DNA from: Nocardioides sp. REDSEA-S33_B3
GTDB lineage: Bacteria > Actinomycetota > Actinomycetes > Propionibacteriales > Nocardioidaceae
DNA length: 64,000 bases
Reading direction: 5' to 3'
Assembly (NCBI GenBank): GCA_001627335.1
Contig: LUPK01000041.1
Coordinates: forward strand, 1-64,000
The notes under the pieces are model-generated. The model was not told the DNA's origin. It did not search any database and saw only the letters and a list, made by a program, of their open reading frames with translations. Below are positions 1-7,774 of this stretch, piece by piece. Position numbers and translations under genes: made by a program. The stretch's first letter is position 1; every line of letters begins with the position of its first letter.

Positions 1-175
1 CACCTGGACCGGTGTCCACCATCGGCGCCAAGCCGCCATGGACGCCCTCTACACCGCCCACCCCGAACGGTTCGCCAGCCCGCCCCGGGTACCGACCCCT
101 ATGGCCCAAGTGGCCATCAACCAAGAAACCAACCGCGACCGACTCCACGCAGGTTGACAGGTTCCGTCTGACTCC
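1..175 (+). mobile_element. Right end of an insertion sequence (partial)
   Basis: The transposase fragment stops at 157. The bases just after it (TTGACAGGTTCCG, 154-166) resemble the ends of many IS3-type elements. The exact terminal inverted repeat and target duplication cannot be placed because the left end is outside the window, so the right boundary near 175 is approximate. The element lies immediately downstream of the siderophore operon, whose last stop codon is at 210. Confidence 0.4.
2..157 (+). CDS. Transposase C-terminal fragment (integrase-core type, IS3-like), 5' end outside window
   Basis: This is an open frame entering from the left edge that ends in TGA after 51 codons. It carries the string MDALYTAHPERF followed by a Pro-rich stretch and AINQET near the C-terminus. 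That layout (an ALDxAYxAHPERF-like segment, then PxxP, then WIN/AIN) is what I recall of the extreme C-terminus of IS3-family OrfB transposases. Only the tail is visible, so the catalytic DDE core cannot be checked. The rest of the element must lie to the left. The assignment to IS3 rather than another rve-type family is an inference. Confidence 0.55.
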   Translation, partial: TWTGVHHRRQAAMDALYTAHPERFASPPRVPTPMAQVAINQETNRDRLHAG

Positions 176-209
176 CGGGTCTGTCGGCCAGCCGACGAAC
201 CCGGCCGGC

Positions 210-2501
210 TCAGCCGACGACCCCGCGGTGCAGCGGGTTGTCCAGCTCGCCGGCGTACAGGAACGACGAGGCCTGGTCGGACAGGTCGACCATGTGGCGG
301 GCGTCGCGCAGCTGGAGCCGGTTGAGGCAGGAGTGCCGGAACGTCGGCCGCTGCAGGTCGTAGTCGGCCGCCGCCGACGCCAGCTCGGGATGGTCGGCGG
401 CGTGGCGCTCGAGGCAGCAGGCCACCTCGTCCCAGAAGTCGGCCACGGGCAGCACGCCGTCGCGGTCCCAGATCGAGGCGAGGTGGCGCAGCACGCCGTC
501 GACGACGTCGGTGAGCACCGCCAGGCACCGGTCGTCGTCGTCGACCTCGGCGCGCACCCGCTCGACCTCCGGCGGCAGCGCGCGGGTCTGGGAGAGCACC
601 GCGACCTCCTCCCCGAGGTCCTTCATCACGCAGCGCACGGGGGCCTGGTCGCGCAGCACCAGCAGGAGGTTCTCCCCGTGCGGCATGAATGCGAGGTCGT
701 GGGCCAGCAGGCAGTGCACGACCGGGCGCAGGTAGGCGTCCAGGCACCGGGCCAGCCACTCCCGCGCGGTGAGCCCGGACGCCTCGACCAGCGCGGTGGC
801 GAAGGAGTCACCGGCCGCGTCGCGGTGCAGCAGCGAGGCGAGCGTCACGATGCGCTCGCCGTCGCCGACCGCCCCCACCGGGCTCTCCCGCCACAGGGCT
901 GCGAGCATCTTGCGCTGCGGTGCACCCGGGGCGGCGCGGTGGAAGACGTCGCCGGTGTAGCCGACCGCCGCCACCTCCCGCAGCACCGAGAACCCCATCC
1001 GCTGCAGCGCCGGGTCCTCGGTCACCAGCCGGGCCACCCAGTCACTGATCGCCGGCGTCGCCTCCATGTACGCCGGTGACAATCCGCGCACGAACCCCAT
1101 GTTCTGGATGGCCAGCGCGGTCTTCACCTGCGGTCGACGCGGATGGTCCAGGTCGGCGAAGGTCCGGATCGACTGCATCGCCTGGTGGCGCGAGGTGCCC
1201 TCGCCCAGCACCACGAGGTCGCGCCGCGCCACGTCGGGGGCGAAGGTGACCGCGACCTTGCGGTCCCACTGCCAGGGGTGGACCGGCATCAGCAGGTGGT
1301 CCGCGGGATCGAGCCCGCGGCGGCGAAGCCGGTCGTGCATCAGCTCGACGTCGGAGCCGAGACCGGTGGCGTAGAGCCCCTCCTCGGTCCAGCCCTCGCC
1401 CAGCGAGAGCCGGGCCCGGTCGCGGCGCACGGCCAGCCACACGAGCCGGACGGGAGCGGCGGCGTCGGGGGAGTAGGCCTCGTGGTCGGCGAGGCCGAAG
1501 CCGATCCGCCCGCGGTTGGCCAGGAAGCCCGGGTGACCCTCGGTCATCGCGGCCTCCACCTCGCCGTGCGAGGCCGACAGCAGCGAGGCCACCGGCGGCC
1601 CCGGGTGGGCCAGCTGCCAGCAGGTCCACGCCAGGGTGGCGGCCAGCTCCTCGAGGTAGACCTCGACCAGGTCGCCGCGCAGCCCGAGGGCCTCGGCGTG
1701 CTCGACCACGAGCTCCTGGACGTCGAGGTCCACGGCCTCGCCGTCGACCTCGCGGGTGACCGAGTCGGGGTCGACGTCCCAGTGCTCCAGCGGCAGGACC
1801 CGCGCCGCGAAGCGGTGGGTCGACGTCGGCCCGGCCACGCGCCACCGTCCGGGCCCGTCCGGGACGGGCGCGAACAGCCGTTCGTGGCACAGCTCGGAGA
1901 GCGCCTTGGTCACCAGCCGGCGCTGGGCGGCTGCCAGCAGGGACGGGCTGAGGTGGGGCGCCGGGTCGGTCTGCCGGCCGGACGCCGCCACCCAGTCCTC
2001 GCGGGTCAGGAACGACAGCGCCGCGGTCTTCCCGGGCAGCTCGACGGTGCGGGCGACGACGAAGCCGGCCTCCTTGTTGAGCCGGGCGATGGCGTCGTTG
2101 CCGACGTCGGGCTCGACGACCACGCGGCGTACGGACTCCTCGGCGAAGCAGTGCTCGAGCACCGCGGCGAAGACTGTGCGGGTGAGCCCCGAGCGCGGGG
2201 GCCCCTCGGGGGGTGCGACGAGCACGTGCATGCCCAGGTCGCCCTCGCGCACCTCCGGCAGCCCGGCGAGCGGGGAGTGCGCCGGGTCGTAGGTCTCGGC
2301 GAGGAACGTCGGCTCGCCGTCGACCCGCCCGAGCCAGGCGTGGTGGGTCGCCGACGCGCTGATGCCGGCGTACTCCAGCGCCACCTCGTCGGGGGACGCC
2401 TCGCCCATCTGCCAGTAGCGGGATCGGGGGTGGGTGACCCAGCGGTGCAGCATCCGCACGGTCGCCCCGTCCAGGGTGAGCGGCTCGATCGTGGTCCTCA
2501 T
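210..2501 (-). CDS. desD: Fused siderophore acyltransferase / NIS synthetase (DesC-DesD type)
   Basis: Protein of 763 aa with two parts. Residues about 1-175 form a GNAT acyltransferase of the hydroxamate-siderophore type (DesC/IucB-like), expected to acylate N-hydroxycadaverine. Residues about 190-763 form an IucA/IucC-family, NTP-dependent siderophore synthetase like DesD, which condenses and cyclises the hydroxamate units. Family motifs seen are GHPGFLANRGRIGF (322-335), VHPWQW (407-412), K460 in a RPQVKTALAI segment and HGENLLLVL (608-616). DesC and DesD are separate genes in Streptomyces but form one continuous frame here. The ATG overlaps the stop of desB by 4 bp (ATGA), so translation is probably coupled. 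The exact product (desferrioxamine E, B or a relative) cannot be told from sequence alone. Confidence 0.88.
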   Translation of the reverse strand: MRTTIEPLTLDGATVRMLHRWVTHPRSRYWQMGEASPDEVALEYAGISASATHHAWLGRVDGEPTFLAETYDPAHSPLAGLPEVREGDLGMHVLVAPPEGPPRSGLTRTVFAAVLEHCFAEESVRRVVVEPDVGNDAIARLNKEAGFVVARTVELPGKTAALSFLTREDWVAASGRQTDPAPHLSPSLLAAAQRRLVTKALSELCHERLFAPVPDGPGRWRVAGPTSTHRFAARVLPLEHWDVDPDSVTREVDGEAVDLDVQELVVEHAEALGLRGDLVEVYLEELAATLAWTCWQLAHPGPPVASLLSASHGEVEAAMTEGHPGFLANRGRIGFGLADHEAYSPDAAAPVRLVWLAVRRDRARLSLGEGWTEEGLYATGLGSDVELMHDRLRRRGLDPADHLLMPVHPWQWDRKVAVTFAPDVARRDLVVLGEGTSRHQAMQSIRTFADLDHPRRPQVKTALAIQNMGFVRGLSPAYMEATPAISDWVARLVTEDPALQRMGFSVLREVAAVGYTGDVFHRAAPGAPQRKMLAALWRESPVGAVGDGERIVTLASLLHRDAAGDSFATALVEASGLTAREWLARCLDAYLRPVVHCLLAHDLAFMPHGENLLLVLRDQAPVRCVMKDLGEEVAVLSQTRALPPEVERVRAEVDDDDRCLAVLTDVVDGVLRHLASIWDRDGVLPVADFWDEVACCLERHAADHPELASAAADYDLQRPTFRHSCLNRLQLRDARHMVDLSDQASSFLYAGELDNPLHRGVVG

Positions 2502-3751
2502 GCGGAGACCTCCTGGGGGTGGGCCGTGCGGTGCGTGCGCAGGTGCTCGGGCACGCCGAAGGTCTGGGTGGCGACCCGCTTCTCGACGGGGTAGGCCTCG
2601 CGCCCGGTGACGGCGTTGAGGATGGTGGCGCTGCGGTGCGCGCCCATGCCGAGGTCGGGGGCGACGAAGCCGTGGGTGTGCTCCTCGGCGTTCTGCACGA
2701 AGACCTCGCGGCCGGTGACGTCGACGGCGTACGACGCGTCCGCGCACGGCCGGCCCTCCCCGTCGAGCCGCAACCGGTCGCGGACCCCGTCGAGGAAGGC
2801 GGGCAGCTCCGCGCGGTAGCCGGTGCCGAGCACCAGGCCGTCGGTGCGCAGCGCGAAGTCCTCGCCGGTCTCGTCGTGGTGAAGCGCGAGGTCGTAGGCC
2901 GTGCCGTCCCAGGTGGCGCCGGTCAGCGAGGTGTTGGTGACCAGGGTGGTCCGCGGACCGTGGCCCTGGACCCGCAGCCGGTAGTGCAGGTCGGAGATCG
3001 CGTCGACCAGCTCGCCGCTGATGCCCTTGTAGAGGCTGCGCTGCTCGCGGAGCAGACGGGCGCGGGTCGCGTCGGGGAGGCTCTGGAAGTAGGTGGAGTA
3101 CTCCGGGGAGGTCAGCTCGAGGGTGAGCTTGGTGTACTCCATCGGGAAGAAGCGCGGGCTGCGCGTGAGCCACACCAGGTCGTAGTCGTGGTCGGGGCTG
3201 GCGGCGAGCAGGTCGTGGTAGACCTCGGCCGCGCTCTGGCCGCTGCCGACGAGCGTGACCGTGCGGCAGCGCTGCAGGCGCTCGCGGGCCGGGAGGTAGT
3301 CGGCGGTGTGCACCGCCGGGCCACCGGCGGCGCGCACGCTGTCGGGAAGGCTCGGCCGGGTGCCGACCCCGAGGACCAGCCGCCGCGCGTGCCAGGTGTC
3401 GCCGGCAGCCGTGGTCGCCGACGGCAGCCGCTCGGCGACCCAGCGCAGGTAGTCGTCGTACTCGCTGCGCAGGGGGTAGAACGACTCGCGCACGTAGAAG
3501 GGGTAGAGCCGCCCGGTCTCCTTGAGGAAGGCGAGGAAGGACCACCGAGAGGTGGGGTCGGCCATCGTCACGAGGTCGGCGAGGAACGGCACCTGCAAGG
3601 TGGCCTCGGACAGCATCATCCCGGGGTGCCAGGACACCTCCTCGCGGCCCTCGAGGAAGACCGCGTCGACGTCGGGCAGCGGGTCGGCGAGTGCGGCCAG
3701 ACCCAGGTTGAAGGGGCCCAGACCGATGCCGAGCAGGTCGTGGACCCTCAT
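2498..3751 (-). CDS. desB: L-lysine/cadaverine N-hydroxylase (DesB type)
   Basis: A 417-aa flavin-dependent N-monooxygenase of the SidA/IucD/DesB family, expected to N-hydroxylate cadaverine (or lysine) using FAD, NADPH and O2 in the cytosol. An FAD-binding GIGLGPFNLGL lies at residues 8-18 and an NADPH-binding GSGQSAAE at 169-176. A family-typical HTHGF segment (EEHTHGFVAPDLGMGAHR) lies near the C-terminus. The ATG at 3751 overlaps the stop of desA by 4 bp, and the stop overlaps the start of the fused desCD gene in the same way. The three genes are therefore one tightly coupled operon. The long open frame upstream of this ATG is antisense-like sequence inside desA and is not coding. Confidence 0.93.
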   Translation of the reverse strand: MRVHDLLGIGLGPFNLGLAALADPLPDVDAVFLEGREEVSWHPGMMLSEATLQVPFLADLVTMADPTSRWSFLAFLKETGRLYPFYVRESFYPLRSEYDDYLRWVAERLPSATTAAGDTWHARRLVLGVGTRPSLPDSVRAAGGPAVHTADYLPARERLQRCRTVTLVGSGQSAAEVYHDLLAASPDHDYDLVWLTRSPRFFPMEYTKLTLELTSPEYSTYFQSLPDATRARLLREQRSLYKGISGELVDAISDLHYRLRVQGHGPRTTLVTNTSLTGATWDGTAYDLALHHDETGEDFALRTDGLVLGTGYRAELPAFLDGVRDRLRLDGEGRPCADASYAVDVTGREVFVQNAEEHTHGFVAPDLGMGAHRSATILNAVTGREAYPVEKRVATQTFGVPEHLRTHRTAHPQEVSA

Positions 3752-5211
3752 GCCGCCTTCTCCCCGAGCAGGTCGTCCGCAGCGGCGACGATGCCCTCGA
3801 CCACCGACATCACGTCCTCGACGCCGGCCATCGGGTTGAGCAGGGTGAGCTTGAGCCAGCGGCGCCCGTCCACGACGGTCGCGGCGACCACGTGCTCCCC
3901 GCCGTCCCAGAGCGCCGCGCGCACCCGCGGCACGAGCGCGTCGACCGCGGCGGCGTCGAGCCCGGGGGCGACCGGTCGCAGCAGCAGGGTGCTGAGCTCC
4001 GGGGCTGCGAGCACCTCGACACGGTCGTCCTCGCGCAACCGCTGGTGTGCGGCCTGGGCCAGGTCGACGACCGCGTCGACCAGCTCCCCGACCGCGTCCG
4101 CGCCCATCACCCGCAGGGTCAGCCACAGCTTGAGCGCGTCGAAGCGCCGCGTGGTCTGCAGGCTCTTGTCGACCTGGTCGGGCCGGCGGGTCGTCAGCCC
4201 GCCGCCGTCGGCGGGGTTGAGGTAGTCGGCGTGGGCCGTCACGTGCCGCAGGTGCGCGCGGTCGCGGACCAGCACGGCGCTGCACGAGACCGGCTGGAAC
4301 CACGTCTTGTGGAAGTCCACCGTCACCGAGTCGGCGCGCTCGATGCCGTCGAGGAGGTGCCGGCGCCGGCGGGAGACGAGCAGCCCACCGCCGTACGCCG
4401 CGTCGACGTGCAGCCACGCCCCGTGCTCGTGCGCGAGGTCGGCGGCCGCGCCCAGTGGGTCGATCGCCCCGTGGTCGGTGGTGCCGGCGGTGGCGACGAC
4501 GGCCATCGGCACGGTGCCCTCGGCTTCCACCTGGGACAACGCGTCGGCCAGCGCGTCGGGACGCATCCGGCGCCGCCCGTCGACGGGGACGGCCATGACG
4601 GCGTCGGGGGAGAGGCCCAGCAGTCGGGCCGACCGCTGGACGGAGTAGTGCCCGTCGACCGAGACCAGCACCCGCAGCCGGTCGAGGTCGGCCCCGGTGC
4701 GCGCGCGGACGTGGTCGCGGGCCAGGTGCAGGCCCTGCAGGTTGGACTGGGTGCCGCCGGAGGTGAAGACCCCGTCGGCGGCGGGGCCGAGGCCCGCCCG
4801 CTCGCAGACCCAGTCGACCAGGTGGCGCTCCACGAACGTGCCGCCGACTGACTGGTCGAAGGTGTCCAGGCTGGCGTTCACGCCGCTGACGAGCACCTCG
4901 GCGACCAGGGAGGGGATGAGGACCGGGCAGTTGAGGTGGGCGGCGTACCCGGGCTCGTGGAACCAGACGGTGTCGTCGAGCCAGACGCGGTCGAGCTCGG
5001 CGAGGGCCTGGGCGGTGCACCCGAGGGGCGCGTCGAGGTCGACGTCGCGCACGGGCTTGGCCGCGCGGTCGGGGTCCAGGCCGGTCGCGGGGCCGCGGAC
5101 CCGGCCGAGGGCCGTGGTGAGGTGGTCGACGGCCAGGCGGGTGGCGGTGGCGTACTCGCCGGCGTGGGCCGGGTGCAGCACGTGCCGCAGGAGGGCAGGG
5201 GTGGGTGGCAC
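3748..5211 (-). CDS. desA: PLP-dependent lysine decarboxylase (DesA type)
   Basis: A 487-aa group II PLP decarboxylase. In desferrioxamine-type pathways DesA converts L-lysine to cadaverine, the diamine later hydroxylated and acylated. Visible motifs are SGGTQSN (151-157), the aspartate-containing HVDAAYGG (268-275), and the Schiff-base lysine K302 in DFHKTWFQP. Start is GTG at 5211, chosen for its GGAAGG ribosome-binding site 7 nt upstream and because an iron box lies just before it. It is the first gene of the operon. A 2,4-diaminobutyrate decarboxylase is the main alternative by fold, but the neighbouring DesB, DesC and DesD functions favour cadaverine formation. Confidence 0.9.
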   Translation of the reverse strand: MPPTPALLRHVLHPAHAGEYATATRLAVDHLTTALGRVRGPATGLDPDRAAKPVRDVDLDAPLGCTAQALAELDRVWLDDTVWFHEPGYAAHLNCPVLIPSLVAEVLVSGVNASLDTFDQSVGGTFVERHLVDWVCERAGLGPAADGVFTSGGTQSNLQGLHLARDHVRARTGADLDRLRVLVSVDGHYSVQRSARLLGLSPDAVMAVPVDGRRRMRPDALADALSQVEAEGTVPMAVVATAGTTDHGAIDPLGAAADLAHEHGAWLHVDAAYGGGLLVSRRRRHLLDGIERADSVTVDFHKTWFQPVSCSAVLVRDRAHLRHVTAHADYLNPADGGGLTTRRPDQVDKSLQTTRRFDALKLWLTLRVMGADAVGELVDAVVDLAQAAHQRLREDDRVEVLAAPELSTLLLRPVAPGLDAAAVDALVPRVRAALWDGGEHVVAATVVDGRRWLKLTLLNPMAGVEDVMSVVEGIVAAADDLLGEKAA

Positions 5212-5233
5212 CGAGAATCCTTCCCGAGATGGA

Positions 5234-5252
5234 TTAGGTAAGGCTTACCTAA
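5234..5252 (-). promoter_or_regulatory. Iron box (DtxR/IdeR/DmdR-type operator)
   Basis: A perfect 19-bp palindrome, TTAGGTAAGGCTTACCTAA, centred on G5243. It matches the DtxR/IdeR/DmdR1 consensus TTAGGTTAGGCTAACCTAA at all but two positions. It ends 22 bp before the desA GTG, where it would overlap the promoter. With ferrous iron bound, a DtxR-family repressor should block the siderophore operon. No such repressor gene lies in the window. Confidence 0.92.
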
Positions 5253-5336
5253 GCGCACCTCGAGTAGGGGTGCAAACAGCCGCCCGGATCGCGGACGACG
5301 TGACCGATCGAGTGAAGGTGGGAGGCGAGGGGCGGG

Positions 5337-5600
5337 TCAGGCGGCGACGAGCACGGCGCCGCGCTGCACCAGCGAACGCGCGGTGGAGAAGTCCAGGCCG
5401 TACCCGACGAGCAGGCGGTAGACCGCCATCTCGCGGGAGTCCTCGTGCTGCTGCGGGACGCCGCCACCGTCGGCCCACCAGGTCCAGATCTCGGTGAGGG
5501 CGCGGGGGTCGCGGACGACGTGGCCGAGCAGGTGGCCGTCCAGCCGCACGGCGAACTCGTCGCGGTGCGCCACGGCGTCGAGTCGCAGCAGGTGGGTCAT
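5337..5600 (-). CDS. Small protein of unknown function
   Basis: An 87-aa acidic cytosolic protein, not recognised. It contains a Trp-rich centre (EIWTWWADGGG, residues 37-47) and a C-terminal stretch with alternating hydrophobic residues. There is no signal peptide, membrane segment or Cys/His cluster. The ATG at 5600 was taken because a longer frame upstream is antisense to the next gene. It lies 85 bp upstream of the iron box and points the same way as the siderophore operon, but is separated from it by the operon's own promoter, so a link to iron is not established. Confidence 0.6.
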   Translation of the reverse strand: MTHLLRLDAVAHRDEFAVRLDGHLLGHVVRDPRALTEIWTWWADGGGVPQQHEDSREMAVYRLLVGYGLDFSTARSLVQRGAVLVAA

Positions 5601-5644
5601 GCCCTGTCCTTCGGCACGTCCGGGCGTGACCTGAGCCACTCGAC

Positions 5645-6532
5645 TCAGATCAGCGCGTCGCACGCCTCGACCAGGCGTGCGCGCAGGGGAGCGCCCCGCG
5701 CGGCGAACGCGGCCTGCGCGTCGGCGTAGGTCCGCTTGCCCTCGGCGGTCTCGATGCGCACCGGCTCCAGCCCCAGGTCCGCCAGGTCGTACGGCGACGC
5801 GCGCATGTCGAGCACGCGGATGTCCCACGCCAGCTCGAAGCAGTCGGCCACCAGCTCCGAGGGCACCATCGGGCTGAGCCGGAAGGCGTGCTTGTAGAGG
5901 TCCATCCCGGCGTGCAGGCAGCCCGGCTGCTCGAACTCCTCGCGGTCCTTCGACCCCGGACTCAGGGTGTTCAGCGGCCGGGCGGAGGGGGTGAAGAAGC
6001 GGAACGCGTCGAAGTGGGTGCAGGTGATCCGGTGCCCCTCGACCACCTCGTCGGTGCCGCGCTCGCCGAGCCGCAGCGGCCACTCGTGCCGGGTGCCGTG
6101 TTCGGAGGCGCGGTGCACCATCGCCCACTCGTGCAGCCCGAAGCAGCCCAGCTGGGGCGGCCGCGACGCGGTGGCCACCAGCAGCCGCCGGATCGCCTCG
6201 ACGAGCGGGCGCTGCGCAGCGACGTACGCCGGGTCCACCTCGACTCGTGCCCCTGAGCGGGCGCTATGGCGCCCGCTGGGGGGCACGACCCGGTAGCCCT
6301 TCCAGCCCGCGTGCTCGGGCGCGTCCTCGAGCGCCACGCCGACACCTGGGTGCCAGCGCCGCAGCTGCGCGGGCCGCTGGGAGTAGTAGGTGAACAGGAA
6401 GTCGTGGACGGGGTGCTTGACCCGCGCCTCGCGGCGCTCGAGGTGCGGTCGCGTGTAGCGGTCCACCCGCGCGGCGTGCGCCTCGGCGAGCGGCTCCCAC
6501 TCCGCCCGCGACAGCACCGTCCGCACCTGCAT
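5645..6532 (-). CDS. Conserved actinobacterial protein (often labelled 3-methyladenine DNA glycosylase)
   Basis: A 295-aa cytosolic protein. From memory it belongs to a conserved actinobacterial family with an N-terminal HPVxDFLFTYYS block (here about residue 40) and repeated His/Cys/Trp-rich blocks such as CFGLHEWAMVHR and CTHFDAFRFFTPSARPLN. Members are frequently named 3-methyladenine DNA glycosylase in databases. I see no helix-hairpin-helix or catalytic Asp of the AlkA type that would justify the name, so function is best left open. ATG at 6532. It is on the same strand as the 87-aa gene (44 bp between stop and the next start), and diverges from the gene at 6611. Confidence 0.75.
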   Translation of the reverse strand: MQVRTVLSRAEWEPLAEAHAARVDRYTRPHLERREARVKHPVHDFLFTYYSQRPAQLRRWHPGVGVALEDAPEHAGWKGYRVVPPSGRHSARSGARVEVDPAYVAAQRPLVEAIRRLLVATASRPPQLGCFGLHEWAMVHRASEHGTRHEWPLRLGERGTDEVVEGHRITCTHFDAFRFFTPSARPLNTLSPGSKDREEFEQPGCLHAGMDLYKHAFRLSPMVPSELVADCFELAWDIRVLDMRASPYDLADLGLEPVRIETAEGKRTYADAQAAFAARGAPLRARLVEACDALI

Positions 6533-6610
6533 GGGTCCCACGGTAGGCGCGCCCGACGCGCGCGCAGGAACCGACGACGTACGCCGCCGGGCTGGTGTTG
6601 ACTGGCGCAC

Positions 6611-7774
6611 ATGGTCCACCGGCGAGCCCAGCTGCTGTCCGCCACCGCCCACCTCGAGGCGCCGCTCGGGATCGTCGACGACGACGCGCTGGCCGCGAAC
6701 GCCGACGACCTGGTCCGCCGCGCCGGCGGAGTGCCGATCCGGGTGGCGACGAAGTCGGTGCGGGTCCGCTCGGTGGTCGAGGAGGTGCTCCACCGCCCGG
6801 GCTTCGCCGGCGTGATGACCTACTCGCTGGCCGAGTCGGTGTGGCTCGCCGACCTCGGCCACGACGACGTGCTGCTGGCCTACCCCTCGGTGAGCCGCGA
6901 GGCGCTGCGGGACCTCGTGGCCGACGAGCACCGCCGCGCCGCCATCACGGTCATGGTCGACTCCACCGACCACCTCGACCTCGTCGACGCGGTCCTCGGG
7001 GCCGGCCACCCCACGATCCGGGTCTGCCTCGACGTCGACGCCTCGCTGCGGCTGGGCCCGCTGCACCTCGGCGCCCGCCGCTCGCCGGTGCACACCGCCG
7101 AGGAGGCCGAGCGACTGGCGCGCGCGGTCGCCGAGCGCCCCGGCTTCGCGCTGGTCGGGCTGATGTTCTACGACGCGCAGATCGCCGGGGTCCCCGACTC
7201 CTCGCCCGCGGTCCGGCTGATGAAGCGCCGCTCCGCCGCCGAGCTCGTCGACCGACGCGCGGCCGTGGTCACCGCCGTCGGACGCCACGCGGAGCTGGAG
7301 ATCGTCAACGCCGGCGGCACCGGCAGCCTGCACGTCGTCGGCGACGACCCCGTCCTCACCGAGCTCACCGCCGGCTCCGGCCTCTTCGCCCCCACCCTCT
7401 TCGACGGGTACGCCGGCTTCAGCCCCCGCCCCGCGGGCTACTACGCGCTCGACGTCGTGCGTCGTCCGGCCGCGGATCTCGCCACGCTGTTCTCCGGGGG
7501 CTTCATCGCCTCCGGTCCGACCGGCGCGAGCCGCGCCCCGACCCCGGTGTGGCCGGAGGGCCTGGCGCTCACCCGCGCCGAGGGCGCGGGCGAGGTGCAG
7601 ACCCCGGTCCGCGGAGCCGGTGCCGGCACGCTGGCGGTCGGCGACCGGGTGCTGCTGCGGCACGCGAAGGCAGGGGAGATGTGCGAGCGGCTGGCCGAGG
7701 TCGCCCGGGTCGACGCGGACGGGGTCACGCGCGTGGTGCCGACGTACCGAGGCGAGGGGAGGGTCTTCGGATGA
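6611..7774 (+). CDS. PLP-dependent amino-acid racemase/aldolase, alanine-racemase fold
   Basis: A 387-aa protein with an alanine-racemase N-terminal TIM-barrel. The PLP lysine is predicted to be K48 in VATKSVR. The C-terminal part (near LFSGGFIASGPTG and the closing VLLRHAKAGEMCERL) resembles D-threonine/D-serine aldolase- and deaminase-type relatives rather than a true alanine racemase. It probably acts on a D- or beta-hydroxy-amino acid in the cytosol, but the substrate cannot be read from sequence. ATG at 6611. Its stop overlaps the start of the lactone oxidase gene by 4 bp (ATGA), so the two are co-translated. Confidence 0.82.
   Translation: MVHRRAQLLSATAHLEAPLGIVDDDALAANADDLVRRAGGVPIRVATKSVRVRSVVEEVLHRPGFAGVMTYSLAESVWLADLGHDDVLLAYPSVSREALRDLVADEHRRAAITVMVDSTDHLDLVDAVLGAGHPTIRVCLDVDASLRLGPLHLGARRSPVHTAEEAERLARAVAERPGFALVGLMFYDAQIAGVPDSSPAVRLMKRRSAAELVDRRAAVVTAVGRHAELEIVNAGGTGSLHVVGDDPVLTELTAGSGLFAPTLFDGYAGFSPRPAGYYALDVVRRPAADLATLFSGGFIASGPTGASRAPTPVWPEGLALTRAEGAGEVQTPVRGAGAGTLAVGDRVLLRHAKAGEMCERLAEVARVDADGVTRVVPTYRGEGRVFG

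Noticed and set aside
12..1079. Long plus-strand open frame at the left edge
   Set aside because: It runs antisense to the fused desCD gene; its low-complexity Arg/Gly/Val/His protein has no domain.
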